The notes below the pieces were generated by a model, which saw nothing but the letters and a program-made list of their open reading frames with translations, had not been told where the DNA came from and did no database searches. Source: Candidatus Gastranaerophilales bacterium (GTDB lineage: Bacteria > Cyanobacteriota > Vampirovibrionia > Gastranaerophilales > Gastranaerophilaceae). Taken from it: a stretch of DNA of 64,000 nt. The stretch spans positions 1 through 64,000 of the forward strand of contig CALUWJ010000003.1 of the NCBI GenBank assembly GCA_944324455.1, in the 5' to 3' direction. The stretch's first letter is position 1, and every line of letters starts with the position of its first letter. Position numbers and translations under genes: made by a program. Below are positions 7,023 to 16,076 of this stretch, in pieces.

Positions 7023-7828
7023 TATTTATTTCTTTTTATTCTTGACTTAAGAACGTTTGCTATAATAAAATTTACAACATTTTGAGGTAAAAACCTGCAT
7101 AATTTTGCAATTTTTGCATCCAACCCAATATTATATACCGCTTTAGGATTTTTTAATTCAATAATACGGGCAATTTTTTTAGCAACATATATAGGATTTG
7201 TTGCTTTAAGGGAATTTTTATTTGCATTATCTATTAAAAATTTTTTAACAGAATCAAATTTTTCACTTGTTCTATTAAAATTTTCCTCATTTGTTTTAAT
7301 AGAGCTTTCCCAAAATTTAGTCGCCACAGCCCCGGGTCTGATTGAGACAACTTTTATATTACTTTCAACAGAATATAAATTCAATAAAATATCTGCACTT
7401 TGTTTAGAAATACAATAAGGGCTGAGAAAAGGAAAAATACCATAGCTTGCCATTGAACTAATGTTTATCAATTTTCCGTTTTCTTTTAAATTAGGACAAA
7501 TATATTTTATTATTCTTAATAAACCAAATAAATTTATATCCAGCTGTTTTTTTAATTCCAATTCGTTTAATTCTTCAACAGCTCCTGCAATAGCAATTCC
7601 CGCAAAATTTATTATGGTATCAAATTTGATATTATTGATTTTTTCTTTTAGATGTAAAAAATCCATTTCATTTGATATATCAAGGTGAAATTCATGGATT
7701 TTTTCATCCATAACTCCTGTTTGCCTGCTTGTAGCATAAATTTTATATTCAGGCTTTTGTTTTAATTCCTCTATTGTATAGTGTGCTAGTTCAGAATTTG
7801 AACCGATAATTAAAATATTTTTATCCAT
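7022..7828 (-). CDS. Short-chain dehydrogenase/reductase
   Basis: 268 residues, classical SDR fold. The cofactor-binding segment is IIGSNSELAHYTIEEL (an atypical Gly pattern), followed by NFAG, the active-site Ser in INISSMASYG, and YCISK (Tyr-x3-Lys). RPGAVAT follows the catalytic helix. The substrate is unknown. It is coupled by a 1-nt overlap to the B12-radical SAM gene downstream and divergent from the csaB-like gene. Confidence 0.88.
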   Translation of the reverse strand: MDKNILIIGSNSELAHYTIEELKQKPEYKIYATSRQTGVMDEKIHEFHLDISNEMDFLHLKEKINNIKFDTIINFAGIAIAGAVEELNELELKKQLDINLFGLLRIIKYICPNLKENGKLINISSMASYGIFPFLSPYCISKQSADILLNLYSVESNIKVVSIRPGAVATKFWESSIKTNEENFNRTSEKFDSVKKFLIDNANKNSLKATNPIYVAKKIARIIELKNPKAVYNIGLDAKIAKLCRFLPQNVVNFIIANVLKSRIKRNK

Positions 7829-7921
7829 AACACATATATTTTATTTTAAATATAAAAAATATTCAAAAACAAATTTTAAAATAACAAAATTTACAATTTT
7901 ACAATTAGTTAAATTTCATGT

Positions 7922-7934
7922 TATATATAAATAC
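7922..7934 (+). promoter_or_regulatory. -10 box for a leaderless csaB-like mRNA
   Basis: TATATA at 7922-7927, 7 nt, then ATG. No Shine-Dalgarno lies upstream of the start. Confidence 0.4.
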
Positions 7935-8945
7935 ATGAAAAAAGTTCTTGTATCAGGCTACATAGGATTTAATAACTTTGGAGATGAGGCAATTTTTTTA
8001 GCTCTTTCATCTCATTTAAAATCAAAAAAATGTTCAGTTAGTGCATTATGCAACAACGAAAACGAAGTTAAAAAAACTTATGATGTCATAACATACAATT
8101 ACAAAAAACCTTTTGAAATTTTAAAAGCTATATTGTTAAATGATATTTTAATATCCGGTGGCGGCAGCCTTTTGCAAAATAAAACAAGTAATTTTAGCTT
8201 AATATATTATCTTTTTATAATATTTTTAGCAAAATTATTTAATAAAAAAGTAATTATATTTGCACAAGGAATTGAGCCAATAAACGGAAAATTTTTTGAA
8301 TTTTTAACAAAAACCGTCTTAAAAATGACAAATTTTATTTCCGTTCGCGACAAAAAAAGTCAAAATTTGTTAAATTCGTGGAATATAAAAACAGAGCTTT
8401 TATCAGATCCTGCATATTCGCTTATAGAAAATATTAAAATAAATCAGGATAAAAAAGGCTTAATTGTTCAATTAAGAAGCTTTGAAGGAATAGATGATAA
8501 ATTTATTTCAGATTTAGCCGATGTTATTGCAAAATATTATCAAGGTGAAATCACTGTTCTTTCATTACAAAATGAATACGATAAAGATATTTGTCTTAGT
8601 TTTATAGAAAAACTGAAAAAATACAATGCAAATGCTAAATTTATTCCCTATCAAGGAATTAAAGAAACAATTGATGTATTAAACAATGCTAAATATGTTA
8701 TATCCGCAAGACTCCATGGGCTAATTGTTTCTTATGCGCTAGAAAATAAATGTTTTGGATTAATATATGATGAAAAAATAAGAACTCTTTGTGATGAATT
8801 AAATATTGAAAATATTGAAATTAAAAATTATCAAAAAGATGAGCTAGACATAAAATTAAATAATTTTTTCAACAACAATTCACCTAAAACCCATCCATAC
8901 AGACCTTTTGTTTGGGATTGTATAGATAACGTTATAGAAAAATAA
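7935..8945 (+). CDS. csaB: Polysaccharide pyruvyl transferase (CsaB-like)
   Basis: Transfers pyruvate from phosphoenolpyruvate as a ketal onto a cell-wall or surface polysaccharide. 336 residues, two Rossmann-like halves. Family motifs are GYIGFNNFGDEAI at the N-terminus, ISGGGSLLQN, VRDKKSQNLL, and the C-terminal ISARLHGLIVSYALE. In Cyanobacteria and Firmicutes CsaB-type pyruvylation lets S-layer-homology domains bind the wall polymer. No SLH protein is in this window. The his fusion gene starts 12 bp downstream, probably in the same transcript. Confidence 0.85.
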   Translation: MKKVLVSGYIGFNNFGDEAIFLALSSHLKSKKCSVSALCNNENEVKKTYDVITYNYKKPFEILKAILLNDILISGGGSLLQNKTSNFSLIYYLFIIFLAKLFNKKVIIFAQGIEPINGKFFEFLTKTVLKMTNFISVRDKKSQNLLNSWNIKTELLSDPAYSLIENIKINQDKKGLIVQLRSFEGIDDKFISDLADVIAKYYQGEITVLSLQNEYDKDICLSFIEKLKKYNANAKFIPYQGIKETIDVLNNAKYVISARLHGLIVSYALENKCFGLIYDEKIRTLCDELNIENIEIKNYQKDELDIKLNNFFNNNSPKTHPYRPFVWDCIDNVIEK

Positions 8946-8957
8946 AAGGAGATAATT

Positions 8958-10190
8958 ATGATAGTAGCAAGTATAGATTTAATGGATGGAAAAGCAGTTC
9001 AATTACAACAAGGTAAGACCAAAGTTTTAGAACGTGAAGATGTACTGGAATTAGCAAAATATTATGCCCGTTTCGGTGAAGTTGCGGTTATTGACCTTGA
9101 TAGCGCAATGAACACAGGGAAAAATAACGAAGAATTAATTAAAAAAATATGTAAAATTGCCCCATGTAGAGTTGGCGGCGGAATTAGAACGATAGAAAAA
9201 GCAAAAAATGTTCTATCTTGGGGTGCAAAAAAAATTATAATCGGAACAGCTGCAAGTGAAGAATTTTTATCTAAACTTCCAAAATCAAGAGTATTAGTTG
9301 CAATTGATTCTCGTGACGGAAAAATCACCACAAAAGGCTGGCAAGAAGTAAGCGAATTTTCAACTCTTGATTATGTAAAAAGATTTGAAGATTATTGCAG
9401 CGGTTTTCTTTTTACAATTGTTGAAAGAGAAGGTATGATGCAAGGAACCGATATTAATTTCATTAAAGAAATTGCATCATCAACCAAAAAGCCTATAACA
9501 GCAGCAGGGGGAATCTCATCTATTGAAGAAATTGTTGAGCTTGAAAAAAACAATATAAGCTGTCAATTAGGAATGTGCATATATACAGGGAAAATTAATC
9601 TTGAAGATGCATTTTGCGCTTGTTTAAATTTTGAAAAACAAGGAGGATTAATCCCTACGATTGTTCAAGATAAGCTTACAAAACAAGTTTTAATGCTTGC
9701 TTATTCAAGCCCTGAATCATTAAAAAAATCATTTAAAGATGGTTTTGCAACTTATTTTTCTCGCTCAAGAAATGAATTATGGACAAAAGGTGAAACCTCA
9801 GGAAATACCCAAGAACTTTTAAATGCAAAATTTGACTGCGACAAAGATGCAATATTATTTACTGTATCCCAAAAGGGTAAAGCTTGCCACCTTGGCAGAT
9901 ACAGCTGTTTTGAAGATAAAAATTTCACTTTAGAAGAATTATTTGAATTAATTGAAGATAGAAAAGAAAAAATGCCACAAAACAGCTATACTACAAAATT
10001 ATTTAATGATGAATTTTACTTAAAAAGAAAAATCATGGAAGAAGCCTTTGAAGCGGTTAACTTTGAACAAGGTGACGGACTAGGCTGGGAAGCAGCCGAT
10101 TTAATATATCATTTATTTGTATTTATGGCTATGCACAATACCACCTTTGAAGATGTAAGAAACTACTTAAAATCAAGAGCAAAATCATGA
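8958..10190 (+). CDS. hisA-hisI-hisE: Trifunctional histidine-biosynthesis fusion HisA-HisI-HisE
   Basis: One 410-residue open frame. Residues 1-228 are HisA (ProFAR isomerase barrel: ASIDLMDGK with the first catalytic Asp, VGGGIRT, AIDSRDGK, AAGGISS). Residues of about 229-318 are HisI (phosphoribosyl-AMP cyclohydrolase: TKGETSGN, metal ligands D293/D295/D297, Zn ligands C294, C310, C317). Residues of about 325-410 are HisE (pyrophosphohydrolase: EEAFEA, WEAADLIYHL). Together they cover three consecutive steps of histidine synthesis, in HisE, HisI, HisA reaction order. HisIE fusions are common, but HisA joined to HisIE is unusual. The stop overlaps the hisD start by ATGA. A GGAG Shine-Dalgarno precedes the ATG. 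Confidence 0.93.
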   Translation: MIVASIDLMDGKAVQLQQGKTKVLEREDVLELAKYYARFGEVAVIDLDSAMNTGKNNEELIKKICKIAPCRVGGGIRTIEKAKNVLSWGAKKIIIGTAASEEFLSKLPKSRVLVAIDSRDGKITTKGWQEVSEFSTLDYVKRFEDYCSGFLFTIVEREGMMQGTDINFIKEIASSTKKPITAAGGISSIEEIVELEKNNISCQLGMCIYTGKINLEDAFCACLNFEKQGGLIPTIVQDKLTKQVLMLAYSSPESLKKSFKDGFATYFSRSRNELWTKGETSGNTQELLNAKFDCDKDAILFTVSQKGKACHLGRYSCFEDKNFTLEELFELIEDRKEKMPQNSYTTKLFNDEFYLKRKIMEEAFEAVNFEQGDGLGWEAADLIYHLFVFMAMHNTTFEDVRNYLKSRAKS

Positions 10191-11437
10191 GAATAATAAA
10201 ATACAATGAAATAGATGAAACTTTTTTTCAAAAAATTGAATTCGAACATTTAAGTTCGGTTGATGAAATAATCAAAAAAGTTAAACTTGAGGGCGACAGT
10301 GCTTTAATTGAATTTTCAAAAAAATTTAATGACGGTATATTTAGCTCAGGTAATGATTTCATTGTAAATGAAAAAGAAATCGAACTTGCTTATAAAAAAA
10401 TTGATAAAGAAGTTCTTGAAGCTCTAAAAAAAGCAATTAAAAATGTTGAAGAATTTTCTATTCAGCAATTTAATTCAATTAAAGAATTTGAATTCAAAAA
10501 AGAAAATTCAATTTTAGCTCAAAAAATAGTACCTCTAAAAAGGGTGCTATGCTATTGTCCTGGGGGAAATTATCCGCTTTTAAGCAGTTGCTATATGACA
10601 ATTATCCCTGCTAAAATTGCAGGAGTTAAAGAAATTTATCTAACAAGCCCTAAAATTTCACCTGAAGTTATAGTGAGCGCTCATTTATCAGGTGCAACGA
10701 AAATATATAAACTGGGTGGGGCGCAAGCAATCGCAGCATTTGCTTATGGAACACAAAGTATCAAACAGGTTGATAAAATTGTCGGCCCCGGAAACAAATT
10801 TGTTGCAGCAGCCAAAAAATCAATATATGGACAATGCGACATTGATTTTATAGCAGGACCGTCCGAAGTTTTAATTATTGCTGATGATATCAATGATATA
10901 AAGCTAATTGCTGCTGATATGTTAGCTCAATGTGAACACGACAAAGACGCAAGAAGTTATTTAATTACAAATAATGAAGAACTGGCAAAAAAAGTTGAAA
11001 TTGAAGCACAAGAAATCCTAAAAACCCTAAAAACAAAAGATATAGCTAAAGCTTCATTTGAAAAATCAATTTGTGTTATAGTAGATAATGTAAATCAGGC
11101 AATTGATTTAACAAACGCTAGAGCACCTGAACATTTAGAATTATTAATAAAAAATGCTGATGAGCTAAAAAATTCATTTACAAACTATGGTTCATTATTT
11201 ATAGGAAAAAATTGCGCAGAAGTTTTTGGCGATTATTGCTCAGGAACAAACCACGTATTACCAACAAATAAATGTGCCAAATACACAGGAGGATTGTCTG
11301 TTTTTGACTATATTAAAATATTAACTTATCAAAAATTATCAGATAATTACAGTAAAGAATTAGCTAAAACAGCTTCAATACTAGCACAAGAAGAAGGCTT
11401 ATATGCTCATAAATTAGCAGCAGACTTAAGGAGATAA
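10187..11437 (+). CDS. hisD: Histidinol dehydrogenase
   Basis: Last two oxidations of histidine biosynthesis, L-histidinol to L-histidine with NAD, Zn-dependent. 416 residues, usual length. Motifs are [66 protein letters not shown], and [10 protein letters not shown] with the catalytic Glu-His. The ATG overlaps the stop of the HisA-I-E fusion by 4 bp, so four of the pathway's activities come from two coupled genes. Confidence 0.97.
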   Translation: MRIIKYNEIDETFFQKIEFEHLSSVDEIIKKVKLEGDSALIEFSKKFNDGIFSSGNDFIVNEKEIELAYKKIDKEVLEALKKAIKNVEEFSIQQFNSIKEFEFKKENSILAQKIVPLKRVLCYCPGGNYPLLSSCYMTIIPAKIAGVKEIYLTSPKISPEVIVSAHLSGATKIYKLGGAQAIAAFAYGTQSIKQVDKIVGPGNKFVAAAKKSIYGQCDIDFIAGPSEVLIIADDINDIKLIAADMLAQCEHDKDARSYLITNNEELAKKVEIEAQEILKTLKTKDIAKASFEKSICVIVDNVNQAIDLTNARAPEHLELLIKNADELKNSFTNYGSLFIGKNCAEVFGDYCSGTNHVLPTNKCAKYTGGLSVFDYIKILTYQKLSDNYSKELAKTASILAQEEGLYAHKLAADLRR

Positions 11438-11439
11438 TA

Positions 11440-12123
11440 TTGAAATTTCTAAAAGGAGAATTTAAGGAATTTAAAAATAAATACGCATTTGAAATTATTT
11501 CAGGGCTTGTTAATGCACTATTTAAATTTGAAAAATTATTTTATAGCTGTAAATGCATTAATTATCCAAAAGAAAAATGTATTTTTGCTCTTTGGCATGC
11601 ACATCAATGCGGAGTATTTTCCTGTAACTTAAATCGAAAAACCTGCATTATGGTTTCAAGCTCAAAAGACGGAGAAATAATTTCAAGAGCAGCAAACGCA
11701 GTAGGGGTTGAAACTGTTAGAGGTTCAAAAACTAGAGGCGGCGCAAAAGCAAGCCTTGAATTAATTAAAAGAATAAAAGAAGAAAATATAAATGGAGCAC
11801 TAACTATTGATGGGCCCAAAGGACCCAATAGAATTGTTAAAAAAGGCATAATTGAAATAGCTAAAATGGCGCAAGTACCCATTGTTCCTGCAGTATATTG
11901 GAGTCCGCAAAAATTATTTTTAAAATTTAAATCTTGGGATAGTTTCAGATTTCCTCTTATTGGTACAAAATTAGTTATGCTTTTTGGTAATCCGATTTAT
12001 GTGCCCGAAAATCCTAATGATGAAACAATTGAGGCAATAAGAAAAAAAGTCGAAGATGATCTAAATAATCTATATAAAGATTTAAAAGAAAATTATAAAA
12101 AATATTTAAAACAAAAAGATTAA
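11440..12123 (+). CDS. DUF374 / LPLAT-family acyltransferase
   Basis: 227 residues. Motifs of the DUF374 lysophospholipid acyltransferase-like family are present: ALWHAHQ (His motif), SSSKDGEIISRAANAVGVETVRGS, LTIDGPKGPNRIVKKGII, and VPAVYWS. The enzyme probably acylates a lipid A or lipid precursor at the inner membrane. The start is a TTG at 11440 served by an AAGGAGA Shine-Dalgarno inside the end of hisD. No in-frame ATG nearby would keep the conserved N-terminus. A terminator follows the stop. Confidence 0.85.
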   Translation: MKFLKGEFKEFKNKYAFEIISGLVNALFKFEKLFYSCKCINYPKEKCIFALWHAHQCGVFSCNLNRKTCIMVSSSKDGEIISRAANAVGVETVRGSKTRGGAKASLELIKRIKEENINGALTIDGPKGPNRIVKKGIIEIAKMAQVPIVPAVYWSPQKLFLKFKSWDSFRFPLIGTKLVMLFGNPIYVPENPNDETIEAIRKKVEDDLNNLYKDLKENYKKYLKQKD

Positions 12124-12154
12124 TTTAAAGCCTGAGATAATCTCAGGCTTTAAA
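12124..12154. terminator. Bidirectional intrinsic terminator
   Basis: A perfect 14-bp stem: TTTAAAGCCTGAGA (12124-12137), TAA loop, complement at 12141-12154. It sits between the convergent DUF374 and serC genes. Confidence 0.85.
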
Positions 12155-12156
12155 TA

Positions 12157-13251
12157 TTATATATTTTCTTTTTCAAATTTTTCCATAAAATCAACAAGTG
12201 CTTTAACGCCCTCTATTGGCATAGCGTTATATATTGAAGCTCGCATACCGCCTACTGTTCTATGTCCTTTTAGTTGAACAAGACCTTCATTTTTTGCTTC
12301 TTCAATGAATTTTTTATCCATTTCATCGCTTCCTGTAACAAAAGGAACATTCATCAACGAGCGAGAATTTTTTTCAACAGTGCCTTTAAACAATTTAGAT
12401 TTATCAAGAAAATCATAAAGAATTTTTGCTTTCTTTTCATTCATTTCTTTCATTTTTTCTAAACCGCCTAATTTTTTAAGCCATTTAAATACTAAACCGC
12501 AAACATAAATTCCATAAGCAGGAGGGGTATTGTATAGGCTGTTATTATCTGCATGGATTTTATAGCTTAACATTGTAGGACACCATTTTGGCAAATCTTC
12601 CCTCAGCAAGTCTTCTCTAATTATTACAATTTGAACACCTGCAGGACCAACATTTTTTTGTACACCCGCATAAATTAAACCATACTTTGTAACATCAACA
12701 GGTTCTGATAAAAAGCAAGATGACATATCAGAAACTAAAATTTTACCTTTTGTATTGGGTAATTTATGAAATTTTGTTCCATAGATTGTATTATTTTCGC
12801 AAATATAGACATAATCGGCATCAGGTGAAATATCTAAATCAGAACAATCAGGAATATAAGAAAAAGTCTTATCTTCACTTGATGCAATTTTATTAATTTT
12901 TCCATATTTTTGGGCTTCATTATATGCTTTTTTAGCCCATTGGCCTGTTACGATATAATCGGCAACACCATTTTTTAAAAGATTAATCGGAACCATAGAA
13001 AATTGCAAATGTGCACCGCCTTGCAAGAATAAAACCTTATAATTATCAGGTATATTCATCAAATCTCTTAAATCTTGTTCTGCGGTTTTTATGATTTCAT
13101 CATAAGTCTTAGATCTATGAGACACCTCCATTACACTCATGCCTGAATTTTTATAATTCAACATTTCATCTCTTGCGGTTTCTAAAACTTCAACAGGTAA
13201 CACAGCAGGACCTGCTGAAAAATTGTAAACTCTATTATATTTTTTATTCAT
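12157..13251 (-). CDS. serC: Phosphoserine aminotransferase
   Basis: Converts 3-phosphohydroxypyruvate and glutamate to phosphoserine (PLP-dependent, class V). 364 residues from the chosen ATG. Motifs are YNFSAGPAVLP at the N-terminus, EVSHRSKTYDEII, LFLQGGAHLQFSMVP, SDMSSCFLS, the Schiff-base Lys in YAGVQKNVGPAGV, and the C-terminal GHRTVGGMRASIYNAMP. The longer frame up to 13299 is rejected because AAGGGG lies directly upstream of the ATG at 13251 and homology begins there. It overlaps no part of miaB with this start (gap 20 bp) and is probably co-transcribed with it. Confidence 0.95.
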   Translation of the reverse strand: MNKKYNRVYNFSAGPAVLPVEVLETARDEMLNYKNSGMSVMEVSHRSKTYDEIIKTAEQDLRDLMNIPDNYKVLFLQGGAHLQFSMVPINLLKNGVADYIVTGQWAKKAYNEAQKYGKINKIASSEDKTFSYIPDCSDLDISPDADYVYICENNTIYGTKFHKLPNTKGKILVSDMSSCFLSEPVDVTKYGLIYAGVQKNVGPAGVQIVIIREDLLREDLPKWCPTMLSYKIHADNNSLYNTPPAYGIYVCGLVFKWLKKLGGLEKMKEMNEKKAKILYDFLDKSKLFKGTVEKNSRSLMNVPFVTGSDEMDKKFIEEAKNEGLVQLKGHRTVGGMRASIYNAMPIEGVKALVDFMEKFEKENI

Positions 13252-13271
13252 TTTTAATCCCCTTATTTCAT

Positions 13272-14582
13272 CTAAACACTTTTTGCAAAACAGCACCATG
13301 TCGAGACTTTTTCTATTTTTACATCTACAAAATCGCCTATATTATATTTTTTATCATCCAATATATGCACAACTTTATTGTTTCTTGTTCTGCCTTGATA
13401 AACTCCATCTTTTACTTCATCTATTAAAATTTCAAGAGTTTTTCCTATGTATTTTTCATTAGATTTCAAACTTGCAGCTTTAACTTTATCATTTAGAATT
13501 TGAAGTCTTTTCTTTTTAGTTTCTTCATCAATGAATTTATCTGTCATCTTGCCTGCTTTTGTAATGGGGCGAGGTGAATACGCTGCTGTATTAGAATAAT
13601 CAAGTTCCAATTCATCAATTGCTTTTATTGTATCTAAAAATTCTTCTTCTGTTTCAGAGGGAAAACCTGCAATAAAATCAGATGTTATTGTAACATTTTC
13701 AATTGAATTTCTAATTTTTTGAACAATATTTCTATATTGCTCAACATTATAGCGTCTGTTCATTTCTTTTAAAATTCTGTCATTTCCTGATTGCATAGGA
13801 ATATGGAAACATTCACAAATATGGGTTGAATTTTTAACAACATCAATAACTTCATCTGTTATATCTGTTGGATATGATGAAGTAAACCTTATTCTAAAAT
13901 TCCCCTCTAATTTATCTAATTCTTTTAATAATTTTGCAAAATTCTCACCTTTTTCAAGATTTTTACCATAGCTATCCACATTTTGCCCTAAAAGAGTAAT
14001 TTCCTTAAAACCTTGAGACAAAATATTTTTTGCTTCTTTAATAACAGCTTCAATTGTTCTTGAGCGTTCTCTACCTCTTGTATAAGGCACAACACAATAT
14101 GAACAAAAATTGTTGCACCCCTCCATAATAGGAAGCCAAGCATTAACACTTTTTTGCCTTATAATACTATAATCATTTTCAAAAATCGGTTTATCATCAA
14201 GACAACATACTCTTTTTTCTTCAATTTCATCAAGCAATCTGGGAAGTTCATAAATATTTCTTGTTCCAAAAACTAAATCAAGATAAGGGAATTTTTTTAA
14301 TAAATTTTCACCCTCTAACTGTGCAACACAGCCGCAAATTGCTATTTTAACAATTTTATTTTCTTTTTTCTTTTCTTTTTTAATTCTTCCCCAATTACCA
14401 AGTCTAGAATATGCTTTATCAGCAGATAATTGTCTTATGGCGCATGTATTTACAATAAATAAATCCGCTTCTTGTTCATCATCTGTTTGTTCCCATCCAA
14501 AATGAGACAACATTCCTAATATTCGCTCAGTATCAGACTTATTCATTTGACAACCGAGAGTATCAATATATATTTTTTTCAT
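13272..14582 (-). CDS. miaB: tRNA-2-methylthio-N6-dimethylallyladenosine synthase
   Basis: Radical SAM methylthiotransferase modifying A37 of tRNAs that read U-starting codons. 436 residues. The N-terminal MTTase domain carries TLGCQMNKSDTE, NTCAIR and CGCVAQ (three auxiliary-cluster cysteines). The radical SAM motif is CNNFCSYCVVPYTRGRERSR. A TRAM domain fills roughly the last 65 residues (GKTLEILIDEV, YQGRTRNNKVVH). It starts 7 bp after the homocitrate-synthase-like gene stop and precedes serC. Confidence 0.96.
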   Translation of the reverse strand: MKKIYIDTLGCQMNKSDTERILGMLSHFGWEQTDDEQEADLFIVNTCAIRQLSADKAYSRLGNWGRIKKEKKKENKIVKIAICGCVAQLEGENLLKKFPYLDLVFGTRNIYELPRLLDEIEEKRVCCLDDKPIFENDYSIIRQKSVNAWLPIMEGCNNFCSYCVVPYTRGRERSRTIEAVIKEAKNILSQGFKEITLLGQNVDSYGKNLEKGENFAKLLKELDKLEGNFRIRFTSSYPTDITDEVIDVVKNSTHICECFHIPMQSGNDRILKEMNRRYNVEQYRNIVQKIRNSIENVTITSDFIAGFPSETEEEFLDTIKAIDELELDYSNTAAYSPRPITKAGKMTDKFIDEETKKKRLQILNDKVKAASLKSNEKYIGKTLEILIDEVKDGVYQGRTRNNKVVHILDDKKYNIGDFVDVKIEKVSTWCCFAKSV

Positions 14583-14589
14583 ATCTTTC

Positions 14590-15894
14590 CTATATTATCT
14601 TAGAACCTGCAATATGTTCTAACCTTTCCATTCTTTCTTTTAATGCCCCGCTTGGGAAATAATAAGGGTTAACAGTCATGATTTTAGCAGCAATATTGGG
14701 ATAAAAATAAATAAATCTCAATTCGCTATCTACTAAAGGTTTTTGAGTATGGACATTTGCATAACGGCATAACTCAAGAATGTTTCTCGCTTCATTTTCA
14801 TCATGAAATTCAAGCTCTAATCCGTCAAAAACATTTCTAAAACCTTTAATTCCACCATATTCGCCAACAGTTATCATTCGCCCTGTTTCAATGACTTCAG
14901 GTTCACCTCTGCCTAATTCTTCAAAATCATATAGCTCATAATTTCTTCTGTCTTTTAAGGCACCATCTGCATGTATTCCTGATTCATGAGCAAAAGCATT
15001 AGCCCCCATAGCCACTTGATTAATAGGAATTGGAACACCAAAAGCATAAGATGTGTATTTTGCTAATTTCCATGCTTTTGTCATATCAATTTGAGGATCT
15101 ATTTTATATTTATCTTTAAAACCGCTTGATTTTGTTATCGCAAGAATGCAGGAAACTAAATCTGCATTTCCGGCGCGTTCACCCATGCCATTTATTGCAG
15201 TATTAATCCAAGCATCCACACCTGCATCAATTGCAGCTTTTGCACCCATAACCGAACAGCCCGTTGCCATGCCTAGGTCATTATGAAAATGAAGTTCAAT
15301 ATCCATTTGAGTTTCTTTAGCTAAAAGATATATTCTATCATAAGCCGTTTTAGGGTCATCAAAACCAAGTGTATCGCAATATCTAAAACGAGTTGCACCA
15401 TATTTTTTGCATTCTTTAGCGTATTCAATTAAATAATCAATATCAGATCTTGAAGCGTCTTCAGCGTTAACACCTATTACTTTTGCATTTTGATTAATGG
15501 CTTCATTAATTGCTTCTAAGGTATCTGCTAAAACATCTTTTGGGGTTTTTTTGCCTTGATATTTACCGTTAATCATTTGTTCTGATGTAGATTGAGATAA
15601 ATTAATATATTTTAGCTTTGGAACATTTTTAAATGATTCAACAACATCATTTTTAATTGCTCTCATCCAGCCTGAAAGTATTGTTTTGTTAATTACTCCT
15701 CTTTCAACAAGCTCCAAATTTCCATTTAAATAATTAATCTCATGTTGAGTAGTCGGAAAACCAAACTCAGATTGATTTATTCCCATTTCATTTAACATCA
15801 AATTTATTATTGTTTTTTGTAATTTTGCAAGTCCTAATCGAGAAGTTTGAACGCCATCCCTATTGGTTACATCAACAAATTTAATATAGTTCAT
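14590..15894 (-). CDS. Homocitrate synthase / Re-citrate synthase-like acyltransferase
   Basis: 434 residues of the DRE-TIM metallolyase family that condenses acetyl-CoA with a 2-oxoacid. The catalytic entry motif is FVDVTNRDGVQTSR, deviating from the usual DTTLRDGEQ. Other motifs are GVNAEDASRSD, the metal-binding HFHNDLGMA, and NGMGERAGNADL. HESGIHADG follows, as in homocitrate and isopropylmalate synthases. There is no C-terminal LeuA regulatory domain of normal size. Candidates are homocitrate synthase, (R)-citramalate synthase or the anaerobic Re-citrate synthase. The sequence alone does not separate them, although Re-citrate synthase would suit an anaerobe. Confidence 0.8.
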   Translation of the reverse strand: MNYIKFVDVTNRDGVQTSRLGLAKLQKTIINLMLNEMGINQSEFGFPTTQHEINYLNGNLELVERGVINKTILSGWMRAIKNDVVESFKNVPKLKYINLSQSTSEQMINGKYQGKKTPKDVLADTLEAINEAINQNAKVIGVNAEDASRSDIDYLIEYAKECKKYGATRFRYCDTLGFDDPKTAYDRIYLLAKETQMDIELHFHNDLGMATGCSVMGAKAAIDAGVDAWINTAINGMGERAGNADLVSCILAITKSSGFKDKYKIDPQIDMTKAWKLAKYTSYAFGVPIPINQVAMGANAFAHESGIHADGALKDRRNYELYDFEELGRGEPEVIETGRMITVGEYGGIKGFRNVFDGLELEFHDENEARNILELCRYANVHTQKPLVDSELRFIYFYPNIAAKIMTVNPYYFPSGALKERMERLEHIAGSKII

Positions 15895-15923
15895 TATTCC
15901 CCCAAAGATTAATTAATATTGTA

Positions 15924-15932
15924 ATTATAGCA
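15924..15932 (-). promoter_or_regulatory. Extended -10 promoter of the homocitrate-synthase-like operon
   Basis: On the minus strand the sequence reads TGC followed by TATAAT (15924-15929), an extended -10, about 30 bp before the ATG. A GGGGG run serves as Shine-Dalgarno. No good -35 is seen. Confidence 0.5.
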
Positions 15933-16045
15933 TAACAAAATATATATCCTGTTTTTGTAAACAAAAGATGGTAAATATTTGTAAATTTACTAAAAACATG
16001 TTGATTTATTTAAAGATTGATATAAAATAATTATATTCACTAACA

Positions 16046-16051
16046 TATAAT
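16046..16051 (+). promoter_or_regulatory. -10 box upstream of the 16077 gene
   Basis: TATAAT, 25 bp before the ATG. The message would have a short leader containing the GTGAGGAAAT Shine-Dalgarno. The -35 is unclear. Confidence 0.45.
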
Positions 16052-16076
16052 GGAAATTATTTTCTCGTGAGGAAAT

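Noticed and set aside
13252-13299. Longer serC N-terminus overlapping miaB
   Set aside because: The extra residues are not part of the family, and the AAGGGG site points to the ATG at 13251.
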